Source: Zygnema cylindricum
Lineage: Eukaryota; Streptophyta; Zygnematophyceae; Zygnematales; Zygnemataceae
Length of the DNA stretch: 46,023 bases
Reading direction: 5' to 3'
Assembly (NCBI GenBank): GCA_037447655.1
Contig: JBBHKE010000048.1
Span: 1 to 46,023, forward strand
Shown piece after piece: positions 31,638 through 43,222 of this stretch. Within the stretch, counting starts at the first letter, position 1; every line of letters begins with the position of its first letter. A program made the translations under genes and the position numbers. The notes beneath the pieces were generated by a model, which saw only the letters and a program-made list of their open reading frames with translations, did no database searches and had not been told where the DNA came from.

Positions 31638-34600
31638 CTGTTTGTGTAATTTAGGTTACAATTCCTATTATCGCTAACTATATGTGTAATTTAAGTAAGA
31701 ATTCCTATTATCGCTAATTGTTTTTGTAAATTAGGTAAAAATTCTTATTACCGCTAACTATATGTGTACTTTAGGTTACAATTCTTGTTACGCTAACTAT
31801 TTGTGTAATTTAAGTAACAATTCTTGTTATCGCTACTGTTTGTGTAATTTAGGTAACAATTCCTGTTATCGCTAACTGTTTGTGTAATTTAGGTAACAAT
31901 TCTTGTTATCGCTAATATTTTTTCTGTATTTTAGATTACAATTCTTGTTATCGTTAATAGTTTGTGTAAGTTAGGTAACAATTCTTGTAAACGCTAACTG
32001 TTTGTCTAAGTTAGGTATCAATTTTTATTAGCACGAACAGTTTGTGTAAATTAGGTAACAATTCCTTATATCGCTAATAGTTTTTGTAAGTTAGGTAACA
32101 ATTCCTGTTAGCGCAAAATGTATGTGTAATTTAGATAACAATTCCTGTTTTTGCTAACTATTTGTAAAATTAAGGTAACAATTCTTGTTATCGCTATCAC
32201 TTTGTGTAAATTAGGTAACAATTCCTGTTATCGCTAACAGTTTGTGTAAGTTAGGTAACACAACCTGTCACTACTAACAATTTGTGTAATTTAGGTAAAA
32301 ATTCATGTTAACGCTAACAGTTTGGGTAAGTTAGGTAACAATTCCTCTTAGCGCAAACAATTTGTGTAAGGTAGATTACTATCCCTGTTATCGCTAATTG
32401 TTTGTGTAATTTAGGTAATTATTCTTAATATCGCTTACTGTTTGTGTAACTTAGGAAACAATTATTGTTATCGCTAACAATTTGTGTAATTTAGGTAACT
32501 ATTTTTGTTATCGCTAATAGTTTGTGTTCGTTAGGTAACAATTCCTTTTAGCGCTAACAACGTGTGTAATTTAGGTAATAATTCCTATTAGCGCACACAT
32601 TTTGTGTAATTAAGAATATAATTCTTGTTATCGCTAACTGTTTGTGTAATTTAGGTTATAATCCTTGTAAGCGCGAATTGTTTGTTTAAGTTAGGTAACA
32701 ATTCCTGTTAGCGCTAACAATTTTTGTAATTTAGATAACAGTTCTTCTTATCCCTAACTGTTTGTGTCATTTAGGTAACAATTCCTATTAGCACAGATAA
32801 TTTGTGTAATTTATATAATAATTTCTGTTATTGCTTACTATTTGTGTATTTAAGGTAACAAATTTTAATATCGCTAACAGTTTGTGTAATTTAGGTAACA
32901 ATTGTTGTTATCGCTAACAGTTTTTATAATTTAGATAATAATTTATGGTATCGTTAACTGTTTGTGTTAGATAGATAACAATTCCTATTTTAACTAACAA
33001 CTTGTGAAATTTAGATAACAATTCATGTTATCGCTAACTGTTTGTGTAATCAAGGTAACAACTTTTGTTATCCCTAACAGTTTGTGTTCGTTAGGTAACA
33101 ATTCCTTTTAGCGCTAACAACGTGTGTAATTTAGGTAATAATTCCTGTTAGCGCACACATTTTGTGTAATTAAGAATATAATTCTTGTTATCGCTAACTA
33201 TTTGTGTAATTTAGGTTATAATTCTTGTAAGCGCGAACAGTTTGTTTAAGTTAGGTAACAATTCCTGTTAGCGCTAACAATTTTTGTAATTTAGATAACA
33301 GTTCTTCTTATCCCTAACTGTTTGTGTCATTTAGGTAACAATTCCTATTAGCACAGATAATTTGTGTAATTTATATAACAATTTCTGTTATTGCTTACTA
33401 TTTGTGTATTTAAGGTAACAAATTTTAATATCGCTAACAGTTTGTGTAATTTAGGTAACAATTGTTGTTATCGCTAACAGTTTGTATAATTTAGATAATA
33501 ATTTATGGTATCGTTAACTGTTTGTGTTAGATAGATAACAATTCCTATTTTAACTAACAACTTGTGAAATTTAGATAACAATTCATGTTATCGCTAACTG
33601 TTTGTGTAATCAAGGTAACAATTTTTTTTATCCCTAACAGTTTGTGTAAGTTAGGAAACAATTTCTGTTATCGCTAACAGTTTGTGTAAGTTAGGTAATA
33701 ATTCCTGTTAGCGCTAATAATTTGTGTTAATTAGATAACAATTCTTGTTATCGCTAACAGTTTGTGTAAGTTAGGTAACAGTTCTTGTTAGCAATAACAA
33801 TTTTGTGTAATTTAGATAGCAATTCTTGTTATCGTTAATTGTTTGTGTAATTTATGTAACAATTCCTATTATCGCTAAGAGTTTGTGTAATTTAGATAAC
33901 AATTCCTGTTATCGCTAACAGTTTGTGTAATTTAGGTATCAATTCTTATTACCGCTAACAGTTTGTTTAAGTTAGGTAATAATTCCTGTTAGCGCTAATA
34001 ATTTGTGTAAATTAGATAACAATTCTTGTTATCGCTAACTGTTAGTATCATTTAGGTAACAATTCTTGTTAGCACAAATAATTTGTGTAATTTAGATAAC
34101 AATTGTTGTTATTGCTATCTGTTTGTGTAATTAAGGCAACAATTTTTGTTATCGGTAATAGTTTGTATAATTAAGGTAATAATTATTGTTATCACTTACT
34201 GTTTGTGTAATTTAGATAACATTTCCTGTTATCGTTAAAAGTTTGTGTAAGTTGGACAACAATTTCTGTTATCCCTAATAGTTTGTGTAATTTAGGTAAC
34301 AATTCATGTTATCGTTAAAACTTTGTGTAATTTAGAAAACAACTTATGTTATCGCTAACTATTTGTATAATTAAGGCAACAATTCTTATTTTCTCTAACA
34401 GTTTGTGTAAGTTAGGTAACAATTCCTATTATCGCTAAAAGTTTGTGTAAGTTGGGTATCAATTTTTGTTATTGCTAACTGTATGTGTAAATTAGGTAAC
34501 AATTCCCGTTATCACAAAGAATTTGTGTAATTTAGATATCAATTCCTGTTATCAATAATTGTTTGGGTAATTTAGAAAACATATCCTGTTATCACTATGT

Positions 34601-36590
34601 GTATATGTATTTAGATAACATTTCTTGTTATCGCAGACTATTTGTGTAATTTAGGTCAAAATTATTTTTATCCCTATGTGTTTGTGCAATTTATGTAACA
34701 ATTCTTGTTATCGCTAACAGTTTGTGAAATATAGATATCATTTTTTATCAGCGCTAACAATTTGTGTAAGTTAGGTAACAAATCGTGTTATCGCTAACAA
34801 TTTGTGTAAGTTAGGTAACAATTCTTGTGAGCGCTAACAGTTTGTGTAAGTTAGGTAATAATTCGTGTTATCGCTAACAATTTGTGTAAGTTAGGTAACA
34901 ATTCTAGTGAGCGCTAATAGTTTGTGTGATTTAGATAACAATTCTTCTTATCGCTAACAGTTTGTGTAATTTAGGTATCAATTTTTATTATCGTTAATTG
35001 TTTATGCAATTTAGATAACATTTCCTGTTATCGCTGACTATTTGTGTAACAATTATTATCGCTAACTTTTTGTGTATATTAGGTAACAATTTTTATTATC
35101 ACTAATAGTTTGTGTAATTTAGGTAACAATTCCTATTATCGCTAACAATTTGTATAATTTAGGTAACATTTCCTGTTAGCGCTAACAGTTTGTATAAGTT
35201 AGGTAATCATTCCTGTTAGCGCTAACAGTTTGTGTAATATAGGTAACAGAAATTGTTATTGCTAACTATTTGTGGAATGTAGGTAACAGTTCTTGTTAGC
35301 GCTAACATTTTGTGTAATTTAGGTAACAATTATTGTTATCGCTAACTGTTTGTGTAATTTAGGTAACAATTCTTATTATCACTAACAGTTTGTATAAGTT
35401 AGGTAACCTTTCCTGTTAGCGCTAACAGTTTGTGTAATTTAGGTAGCAATTATTGTTATTGCTAACTTTTTGTGTAATTTAGGTAAAATTCCCGGTTTGC
35501 GCTAACAGTTTGTGTAATTTAGATAACATTTCCTATTATTACTAACTATTTGTGTAGTTTAGGTCACAATTGTTGTTATTGTTAACTATTTGTGTAATTT
35601 AGGTAACAATTCTTATTATCGCTAACTGTTTGTGTAATTTAGGTAACAATTCTTGTTATCCCTAACAGTTTGTGAAATTTAGGTAACAATTCTTGTTATG
35701 GCTACCTGTTTGTGTTATTTAGGTAACAATTCTTGTTTTTACCTGTTTGTGAAATTTAGGTAAGTATTCGTGTTAGCGCTAACAATTTGTGTAATTTAGA
35801 TCACATTTCCTGTTATTGTTGACTATTTGTGTAATTTAGGTTACAATTATTGTTATCGCTGTCTATTTGTGTAATTTAGGTAACAATTCTTGTTATCGCT
35901 CACTGTTTGTGTAAGTTAGGTAAAAATTCTTGTTATCACTAACTGTTTGTGTAATTTAGGTAATAATTCTTGTTATCGTTAATAGTTTGTGTAATTTAGG
36001 TAACAATCATTGTAATCGCTAACAATTTGTGTAATTTCGTTAACAATTCCAGTTAGCACTTACAGTTTGTGTAATTTTGATAACAATTCTTGTTATCGTT
36101 GACTATTTGTGTAGTTTAGGTAACAATTATGGTTATCGCTAACTGTTTTTGTAATTTAGGTAACAATTCTTGTTATCGCTAAGTGTTTGTGTGATTTAGG
36201 TGACAATTCTAGTTACCGCAAACAGTTTTTGTAATTTAGATAACAATTTTTGTTATCAGTAATAGTTTGTGTAAGTTAGAAAACAATTCATATTATCGCT
36301 AACAGTTTGTGTATTTTAGTTAACAAATATTGTTATTCCTATTAGTTTGTGTAAGTTAGATAACAATCGTTGTTATCGCTCACAATTTGTGTAATCTAAG
36401 TAACAATTCTTGTTAGTGCTAACAGTTTGCGTAAATTAGGTAACATTTCGTGTTATACTAATAGTTTGTGCAATTTAGAAAACAATTCTTGTTATCACTA
36501 ACAGTTTGTGTAAGTTAGGTAACAATTCCTATTATCGCTAACAGTTTGTGTAAGTTAGGTCATATTTCTTGTTAGCGCTAACAATTTTTG
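31638..36590 (-). repeat. 40-bp satellite, block 5 (about 124 monomers)
   Basis: Reverse orientation (GTTTGTGTAATTTAGG on the plus strand). It contains a 560-bp, 14-monomer tandem duplication (32521-33640) and a local 80-bp duplication near 34780-34930. Some units are short, for example near 35040. It ends TTTTG at the B1 insertion. Confidence 0.97.
32521..33640 (-). repeat. Higher-order repeat: 14 monomers (560 bp) x 2
   Basis: TTTGTGTTCGTTAGGTAAC begins both halves, at 32521 and 33081, an offset of exactly 560. The halves share unusual variants (AACAACGTGTG, CACAGATAATTTG, TTTATGGTATCG, TTGTGAAATTTAG, GTAATCAAGG) and differ at only a few bases. Confidence 0.95.
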
Positions 36591-36709
36591 TGTTGTTTTT
36601 GGAAAGCTTTCAGCCTCAAAAAATTAGTAAGATGGAAGAAAGGTAGTTATTTGTAGTATAAGGACATGCGTCATCACTTGAGTGCAATACAGGACAGCGC
36701 TGCTGCCAT

Positions 36710-36830
36710 GAAGAAAGAGCAGCAGCGCAGCTTCTATGCAGACAGAGCAGCGCAGCAGCACAGGTGCTATGCAGAGAGAGCAGCGCAGCAGCGAAGCTGC
36801 GACACAGACAGGACAACGCAGCTGCGGCTA
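36710..36830 (+). repeat. 33-bp GC-rich tandem repeat in LTR B
   Basis: About 3.5 imperfect units with GCAGCGCAGCAGC and CTATGCAGA. It creates an alanine-rich open frame on the minus strand (36616-36936) that I regard as a by-product. Also present in the other three B LTRs. Confidence 0.8.
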
Positions 36831-36936
36831 CTTTGGATATGATCCGTACAGACAACGCACCGGCACTTATCTTAGATATGATTTGGTACGGGATATCGCA
36901 GTTGTGATTGATATGAATCAAGTCTACTGACATCAA

Positions 36937-37016
36937 CTTAGTGGGTAGCTCAGTGGTAGTTTAGTGGTAGCTTAGTGGTAGCTTAGTGGTAGCTTAGTGG
37001 TAGCTTAGTGGTAGTT
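36937..37016 (+). repeat. 11-bp tandem repeat in LTR B (GGTAGCTTAGT)
   Basis: About six units here and in LTR 42410, three in LTR 39213 and four in LTR 45032. The one-unit difference between the last two accounts for the 11-bp offset change between the macro-repeat copies. Confidence 0.88.
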
Positions 37017-37403
37017 TGACAGAATAGTATTAGCTTGGTAGCTTGACGTACCTCTCATGTAGGCTGGTATCACGGGTACAACACAAGTATAAGACTTAGG
37101 ACTCAAAACACATTATGTATCCAGACTTCCAAGTAGTAAAACTGCAGACAATTTTTGGGAAACTTCTGAGTATTATATCTTGAGTGTTGTCGGGTCAATT
37201 ATAGTGAAACTTTGGGAGTTCTCAATGTTTATGCTGCTCTATACTTTGATAAAGCTTTGTGAAGTTTGAATGTGTGTATAAGATTTGGTGTGCACTTGTA
37301 AATAGCTGTTTGGTGAGATTCTTGATAGCTTCTGAGAGAGTATCATGTCTACTTCTAGTATTACTGCTGCTCCTCCACGTGCACCGGTGGTTGTAGAAGA
37401 ACA

Positions 37404-39052
37404 AGTTATTGGCCCACCACGCTTCCACCTGCAAGCAAGCTCTCACTTTGCCTTCTCGGCAGCCTCAAGGGGAGCACTTGACCATCCAAGAGGCCTTCTC
37501 ATCACCAGAGTGGAATAACTGGATTGAGGCGGCAAACGACGGAACGAAGTCGATCATGGAGGCCCAAACATGGGAGCTTGTGGAACTTCCTCCAAACCAA
37601 AAATCGATCGGCAGCAAATGGGTATTCAAGGTGAAGTTAAATCCCGATAACACCATTGAACGCTATAAGGCCAGACTTGTGGCGAAGGGGTACAATGTAA
37701 AGGAAGAAATCGATTTTGAAGAAACATTTTTTCCGGTTGTTAGATTTCCGACAGTTAGGATTTTGGTGTCCATAGATGCTTAAAAAGATATGGAAATTCA
37801 TCAGATGGATGTAAAGACGACCTTTTTGCATGGAGAACTAGAAGAGACAATTTACATGCAGCAACCTAAAAAAGTATGCAGAACCAAAAAAAGAGCATTT
37901 ATTATGCAAGTTGCTAAAATCTTTGAACGGCCTAAAAATAGGCCCCTAGGCAATGGAATTTGAAGCTTGATGAATTCTTGATCAGTGTAGGATTTCAAAG
38001 GATAAGATCTGTTCACTCTGTCTATGTTCTAAAGGGTGAAAATGGGATAGTGTATATAGCGGTGTATGTAGATGATGTACTATTAATTAGCAAATCAATG
38101 GCTGAAATTAACAAAATCAAAACAGCTCTAAACTCATGGTTCGAGATAAAAGACCTTGGTGAGGCAAAGTATATTTTGGGAATCCAGGTAAAGAGGGACA
38201 GAAATAAGAAAGTAATAAAATTAACTCAAAAATAGGCTATTGGAAACATGTTAGATATTGTTTGGACTGCGGGGGGCAAAAGGATGTCTAACTCCAATGG
38301 AGTTTTGACAGAAGTTAGAGGGAGAAGAGGCAGAAACAGGTGTCATTATTAGCGAGTATTTAGAGTCAGGGGAGAATGATCCTATGACAAAAATACCTTG
38401 TAGATATATAGTGAGAAGCTTAATATATTTTATGAACTGTACGCGTCATGACATTGCTGCAGCAGTTGGGGTACTGAGCAGAAATTTGGAGAATTCGAGA
38501 AAATCTGACTTTGATGCAGCAAAGAGAGTCTTAAGATATTTGGCAGGAACTAAAGACCTCAAACTCACATTAGGCGGAGGAGAAGTAAAATTACAACCGT
38601 GGAGTGATGCAAGCTATGGCGACATGCCAAGCCAGAAGTCCACCACGGGATTCGTTCTACAAATTGGGAACGAGACTTGCCGCAGGAGCACCAAACTTCA
38701 AAAGGTTACAGCAAAGTCGACAATGGAGTCAGAATATATGGCAGCGAGCGCGACCCTCAAAGAACTCCTATGGGTGAAATCCATGTTGCAAGAATTCGGA
38801 TACATGCAGGTTGGTTTACAAGTGATCTGGTATGATAACCAAGCTGCCATTGCCATTCCTTATTACCTAAGTCACCACTTCTAAAGCAAGCACATGGATG
38901 TAAGATTACACTTTGTAAGAGAAAAAGTGTTCTCTAGAGTGCTTAAATTATGTTATTTGCCAGATGCAAAAATGATTGCTGATATGCTCACTAAAGCCCT
39001 TCCTGCTCCTAAGGCGAAGTATTGTAGGGATGCAGTGGGATTAAGTGAATAG
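37404..39052 (+). pseudogene. Copia RT-RNase H fragment, element B1
   Basis: The LTR gag start (37345, [20 protein letters not shown]) reads a few codons into the interior and is then joined out of frame to [61 protein letters not shown], stop, HQMDVKTTFLHGELE. A frame break near 37875 disrupts the YGLKQAP box. KLDEFLISVGFQ, the intact AVYVDDVLLISK and EAKYILGIQV follow, then a stop in LTQK. RNase H (38384-39052) has SDASYGDMPSQKSTTGFV, SESEYM-type text (TMESEYMAAS), YDNQAAIAI and a natural stop after GLSE. At least four lesions are present. No capsid, protease or integrase sequence remains. Confidence 0.9.
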
Positions 39053-39197
39053 CAGGATTGCTACAGTGCAATACTGCCACGCTGCGATAAGTCTAACATT
39101 GAGATATAGTGGGACTCGGTGACTTGCTAATTGCTATATTACTATGCTGCGATGCTGCGCTAGTTTGTCATTGCAGCTGCGCCGGTATACTATGTCT

Positions 39198-39212
39198 AAA
39201 GCTTTAGGGGAG
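39198..39212 (+). other. Polypurine tract of B1
   Basis: AAAGCTTTAGGGGAG directly before LTR TGTTG; identical to the tract at 11009-11023 in the A copy. The 145 bp between the pol stop and this tract is GC-rich and non-coding. Confidence 0.78.
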
Positions 39213-40007
39213 TGTTGTTTTTGGAAAGCTTTCAGCCTTGGCAAATTAGAAGGATGGAAGAAAGGTAGTAATTTGTAGTGTAAGGACATGCGTCATCACT
39301 TGAGTGCAGTACAAGACAACGCAACTGCTATGAAGACAAGGAGCTGCCTAGCTGCTATGCAGACAGAGCAACTCAGCAGCACGGCTGCTTTGCAGACAGA
39401 GCAGCGCAGCAACGCAGCATCGTAGCAGCGAAGCTGCGACACAGACAGAACAACGCAGCTGCGACTACTTTGGATAGGATCCGTACAGACAATGCAACGG
39501 CTATTATCTTAGATATGATTTGGTACGGGACAACGCAGCTGCGATTAATATGAATCAAGTTAACACACCTCAACTTAGTGGGTAGCTCAGTGGTAGCTTA
39601 GTGGTAGCTCAGTGGTAGCTTGACATAATAGTATTAGCTTGGTAGCTTGACGTACCTCACATGTACACTGGACTCACCGGTACAACACAAGTTTAAGACT
39701 TAAGACTCAAAACACATTATGTATCCAAACTTCCAAGTAGTAAAACTGCCGACATTTTATGGAAAACTTCTAAGTATTATATCTTGAGTGTTGTCGGGTC
39801 AATAATACTAAAACATTGGGAGTTCTCAGTGATTATGTTGCTCTATACTTTGATAGAGCTTTGTGAATTTTGAATGTGTGTATAAGATTTGGTGTGCACT
39901 TGTAAACAGTTGTTTGGTAGGATTCTTGATTGCTTCTAAGAGAGTATCATGTCTACTTCTACTACTACTGCTGCTCCTCCACCTGCAACGGTGGTTGTAG
40001 AACAACA
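39213..40007 (+). repeat. 3' LTR of B1 (795 bp)
   Basis: TGTTGTTTTTGGAAAGC to GAACAACA, then the TTTTG target duplication. The gag-type ATG at 39949 opens MSTSTTTAAPPPATVVVEQH, which would run straight into satellite. Confidence 0.9.
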
Positions 40008-42409
40008 TTTTGTAATTTAGGTAACAATTCTTGTTAGCGCAAACATTTTGTGTAATTTAGAAATAAATTCTTGTTATCGCTAACAGTTTGTGTAATTTAC
40101 GTAACAATTCTCGTTATCGCTGATTGTTTGTGTAAATTAGGCAACAATTCCTATTATCGTTACTGTTTGTGTAATTTAGATAACAATTATTTTTATCGCT
40201 AACTGTTTGTGTAATTTAGGTAACAATTCTTGTTATCACTGACAGTTTGTGTAATATATATTACAATTCCTGTTATCGTTAATAGTTTGTGTACGTTAGT
40301 GAAAAATTCCTGTTAGCGCAAACAATTTGTGTAATTTAGGTAACAATTCCTGTTAGCGCTAACAGTTTGTGTAATTTAGGTAAAAATTCTTGTTATCGCT
40401 AAATGTTTGTGTAATTAAGGTAACAATTCTTGTTATCGCTAACAGTTTGTATAAGTTAGGTAACAATTACTGTTTTCGCTAACAGTTTGTGTAAGTTAGG
40501 TAACAATTCTTGTTAGCGCTTACAATTTGTGTAATTTAGGTAACAATTCCTGTTAGCGCTAACAGTTTGTGTAATTTAGGTAACAATTCATGTTATCATT
40601 AAGTGTTTGTGTAATTTAGGTAACAATTCATGTTATCGCTAACTGTTTGTGTAATTTAGGTAACAACTCTTGTTATTGCTAACTCTTTGTGCAATTAAGG
40701 TAACAATTCTTGTTATCGTTACCTGTTTGTGTAGTTTAGGTAATAATTCTTGTTTGCGCAAACAGTTTCTGTAATTTAGATAAAAATTTATTTTATCGCT
40801 ACTGTTTGTGTTTTTTATATAACAATTAATGTTATCGCTAACGGTTTGTGTAATTTAGGTAACAAATTTTGTTATTGCTAATCGTTTGTGTAATTTAGGT
40901 AACAATTCTTGTTAGCGCTAAAATTTTGTGTAAGTTAGGTAACAATTCCTGTTAACGCTAACAGTTCGTTTAATTTAAGTAACAATTCATGTTATCGCTA
41001 ACAGTTTGTATAATTGAGATAACATTTCTTGTTATCCCTGACTATTTGTGTAGTTTAGGTAACAATTATTGTTTTCGCTAACTATTTGTGTAATTAAGGT
41101 AACAATTGTTGTTACCGCTAACTTTTTTTGCAATTTAGGTAACAATTCTTGTTATCGTTACCTGTTAATGTAATTTAGGTAATAATTCTTGTTTGCTCAA
41201 ACAGTTTCCGTAATTTAGATAACAATTTTTTCTAGCGCTAACAGTTTGTGTTAGTTATAAAACAATTCATGATATCGCTAATAGTTTGTGTAAGTTAGGT
41301 AACATATCTTGTTAGAACTACGAGTTTGTGTAATTTAGAAAATAATTCTTGTTATTGCTAACAGTTTGTGTAAGTTAGGTAACAATTCTTGTTATTGCTA
41401 ACAGTTTGTGTAAGTTAGGTAACAATTCTTTTTATCGCTAACAGTTTGTGTAAGTTAGGAAACAATTCCGGTAAGCGCTAACAATTTTTGTAATTTAGAA
41501 AACATTATTGTCATCGCTATCTGTTTGTGTAATTTAGGTAACAATTCTCGTTATCGCTAATTGTTTATGTAAATTAGGAAACAATTTCTGTTAGCTCTAA
41601 CAGTTTGTTTAATGTAGATGACAATTCTTGTTATCGGTAACTGTTTCTGTAATTTAGGTAACATTTCTTGTTATCGCTTACTATTTGTGTAATTTAGGTT
41701 ACAATTTGTGTTATCGCTAACTGTTTCTGTAATTTAGGTAACAATTCTTGTTATTGCTAATTGTTTGTATAATTCAGGTAAAAATTCTTGTTAGCGCTAA
41801 CAATTTGTGTAAGTTAGGTAACAATTCGTGTTAGCGCTAACAGTTTGTGTAATTTAGGTAAAAATTTCTTGTTATTTCTAACAGTTTGTGTTATTTAGGT
41901 AACAATTCCTATGATCCCTAACTGTTTGTGTTATTTAGGTAACAATTCTAGTAAGCTTAAACAGCTTCTGTAATTTAGAAAACAAATTTTGTTATCGGTA
42001 ACAGTTTGTGTAAGTTAGGTAACATTTCTCGTTAGAACTAAGAGTTTGTGTATTTTAGAAAACAATTTTTGTTATCGGTAACAGTTTGTGTAAGTTAGGT
42101 CACAATTAGTGTTAGCTCTAACAATTTTTGTAATTTAGGTAACAATTCCTGTTAGCGCTAACAGTTTGTGTAATTAAGATAACAATTCTTGTTATCGCTA
42201 ACTGTTTGTGTAATTTAGGTAACAATTCTTGTTATCACTAACAGTTTGCGTAAATTAGGTAACATTTCCTGTTATACTAATAGTTTGAGCAATTTAGAAA
42301 ACAATTCTTGTTATTGCTAAGAGTTTGTGTAAGTTAGGTAAAAATTCCTATTATCGCTAACAGTTTGTGTAAGTTAGGTCACAGTTCTTGTTAGCGCTAA
42401 CAATTTTTG
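40008..42409 (-). repeat. 40-bp satellite, block 6 (about 60 monomers)
   Basis: Reverse orientation, continuing the monomer interrupted by B1. Unusual variants recur at about 720-bp spacing (GTTAGAACTACGAG near 41312, GTTAGAACTAAGAG near 42030), hinting at another higher-order period. The last 170 bp resemble the end of block 5. Confidence 0.96.
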
Positions 42410-43222
42410 TGTTGTTTTTGGAAAGCTTTCAGCCTCAGAGAATTAGTAGGATGGAAGAAAGGTAGTTATTTGTAGTGTAAGGATATGCGTCATCACTTGA
42501 GTGCAGTACAGGACAGCGCAGTTGCCATGAAGACAGAGCAGCAGCGTAGCTGCTATGCAGACAAAGCAGCGCAGCAGCACAGCTGCTATGCAGAGAGAGC
42601 AGCGCAGCAGCGAAGCTGCGACACAGACAGGACAACGCAGCTGCGGCTACTTTGGATATGATCCGTACAGACAACGCACCGGCACTTATCTTAGATATGA
42701 TTTGGTACGGGATAACGTAGTTGCGATTGATATGAATCAAGTCTACTGACATCAACTTAGTGGGTAGCTCAGTGGTAGTTTAGTGGTAGCTTAGTGGTAG
42801 CTTAGTGGTAGCTTAGTGGTAGCTTAGTGGTAGTTTGACAGAATAGTATTAGCTTGGTAGCTTGACGTACCTCTCATGTAGGCTGGTATCACGGGTACAA
42901 CACAAGTATAAGACTTAGGACTCAAAACACATTATGTATCCAGACTTCCAAGTAGTAAAACTGCAGACAATTTTTGGGAAACTTCTGAGTATTATATCTT
43001 GAGTGTTGTCGGGTCAATTATAGTGAAACTTTGGGAGTTCTCAATGTTTATGCTGCTCTATACTTTGATAAAGCTTTGTGAAGTTTGAATGTGTGTATAA
43101 GATTTGGTGTGCACTTGTAAATAGCTGTTTGGTGAGATTCTTGATAGCTTCTGAGAGAGTATCATGTCTACTTCTAGTATTACTGCTGCTCCTCCACGTG
43201 CACCGGTGGTTGTAGAAGAACA
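42410..43222 (+). repeat. 5' LTR of B2
   Basis: Counterpart of 36591-37403 at offset 5819, with the same 33-bp and 11-bp internal tandem repeats and the ATG at 43164. Confidence 0.88.

Larger units (their letters stand above)
36591..37403 (+). repeat. 5' LTR of B1 (813 bp)
   Basis: TGTTGTTTTTGGAAAGC to GAAGAACA (the 3' LTR has GAACAACA). Contains a 33-bp tandem repeat (about 36710-36830) and an 11-bp tandem repeat (36937-37016). The gag-type ATG is at 37345, 59 bp before the end. Confidence 0.88.
36591..40007 (+). mobile_element. Copia element B1, internally deleted (3.4 kb)
   Basis: LTR 36591-37403, interior reduced to RT-RNase H, purine tract, LTR 39213-40007. It is flanked by a perfect 5-bp target duplication, TTTTG at 36586-36590 and 40008-40012; removing the element and one TTTTG gives an ordinary satellite monomer. 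Gag beyond its first codons, protease and integrase are deleted. The LTRs differ at roughly one base in ten over the first 110 bp by eye, so the insertion is old. Confidence 0.93.

Noticed and set aside
36616-36936. Alanine-rich protein on the minus strand of LTR B (also 42435-42755, 39373-39573, 45192-45392)
   Set aside because: It is produced by the 33-bp GCAGC-rich tandem repeat, and the frame is not kept in length between LTRs.
37065-37077. Initiator-Met primer binding site (TGGTATCACGGG)
   Set aside because: Matches only the first eight bases of the usual TGGTATCAGAGC, is not conserved in LTR 39213 (TGGACTCACCGG) and lies inside the LTR as defined by the target duplication.
39949-42409. 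Satellite as the internal domain of a non-autonomous retroelement, starting just after gag codon 20
   Set aside because: At first every satellite block seemed to follow a gag start codon. The start codons turn out to lie inside the LTR ends, and TTTTG and AATTA/AAATA target duplications show insertion into satellite instead.
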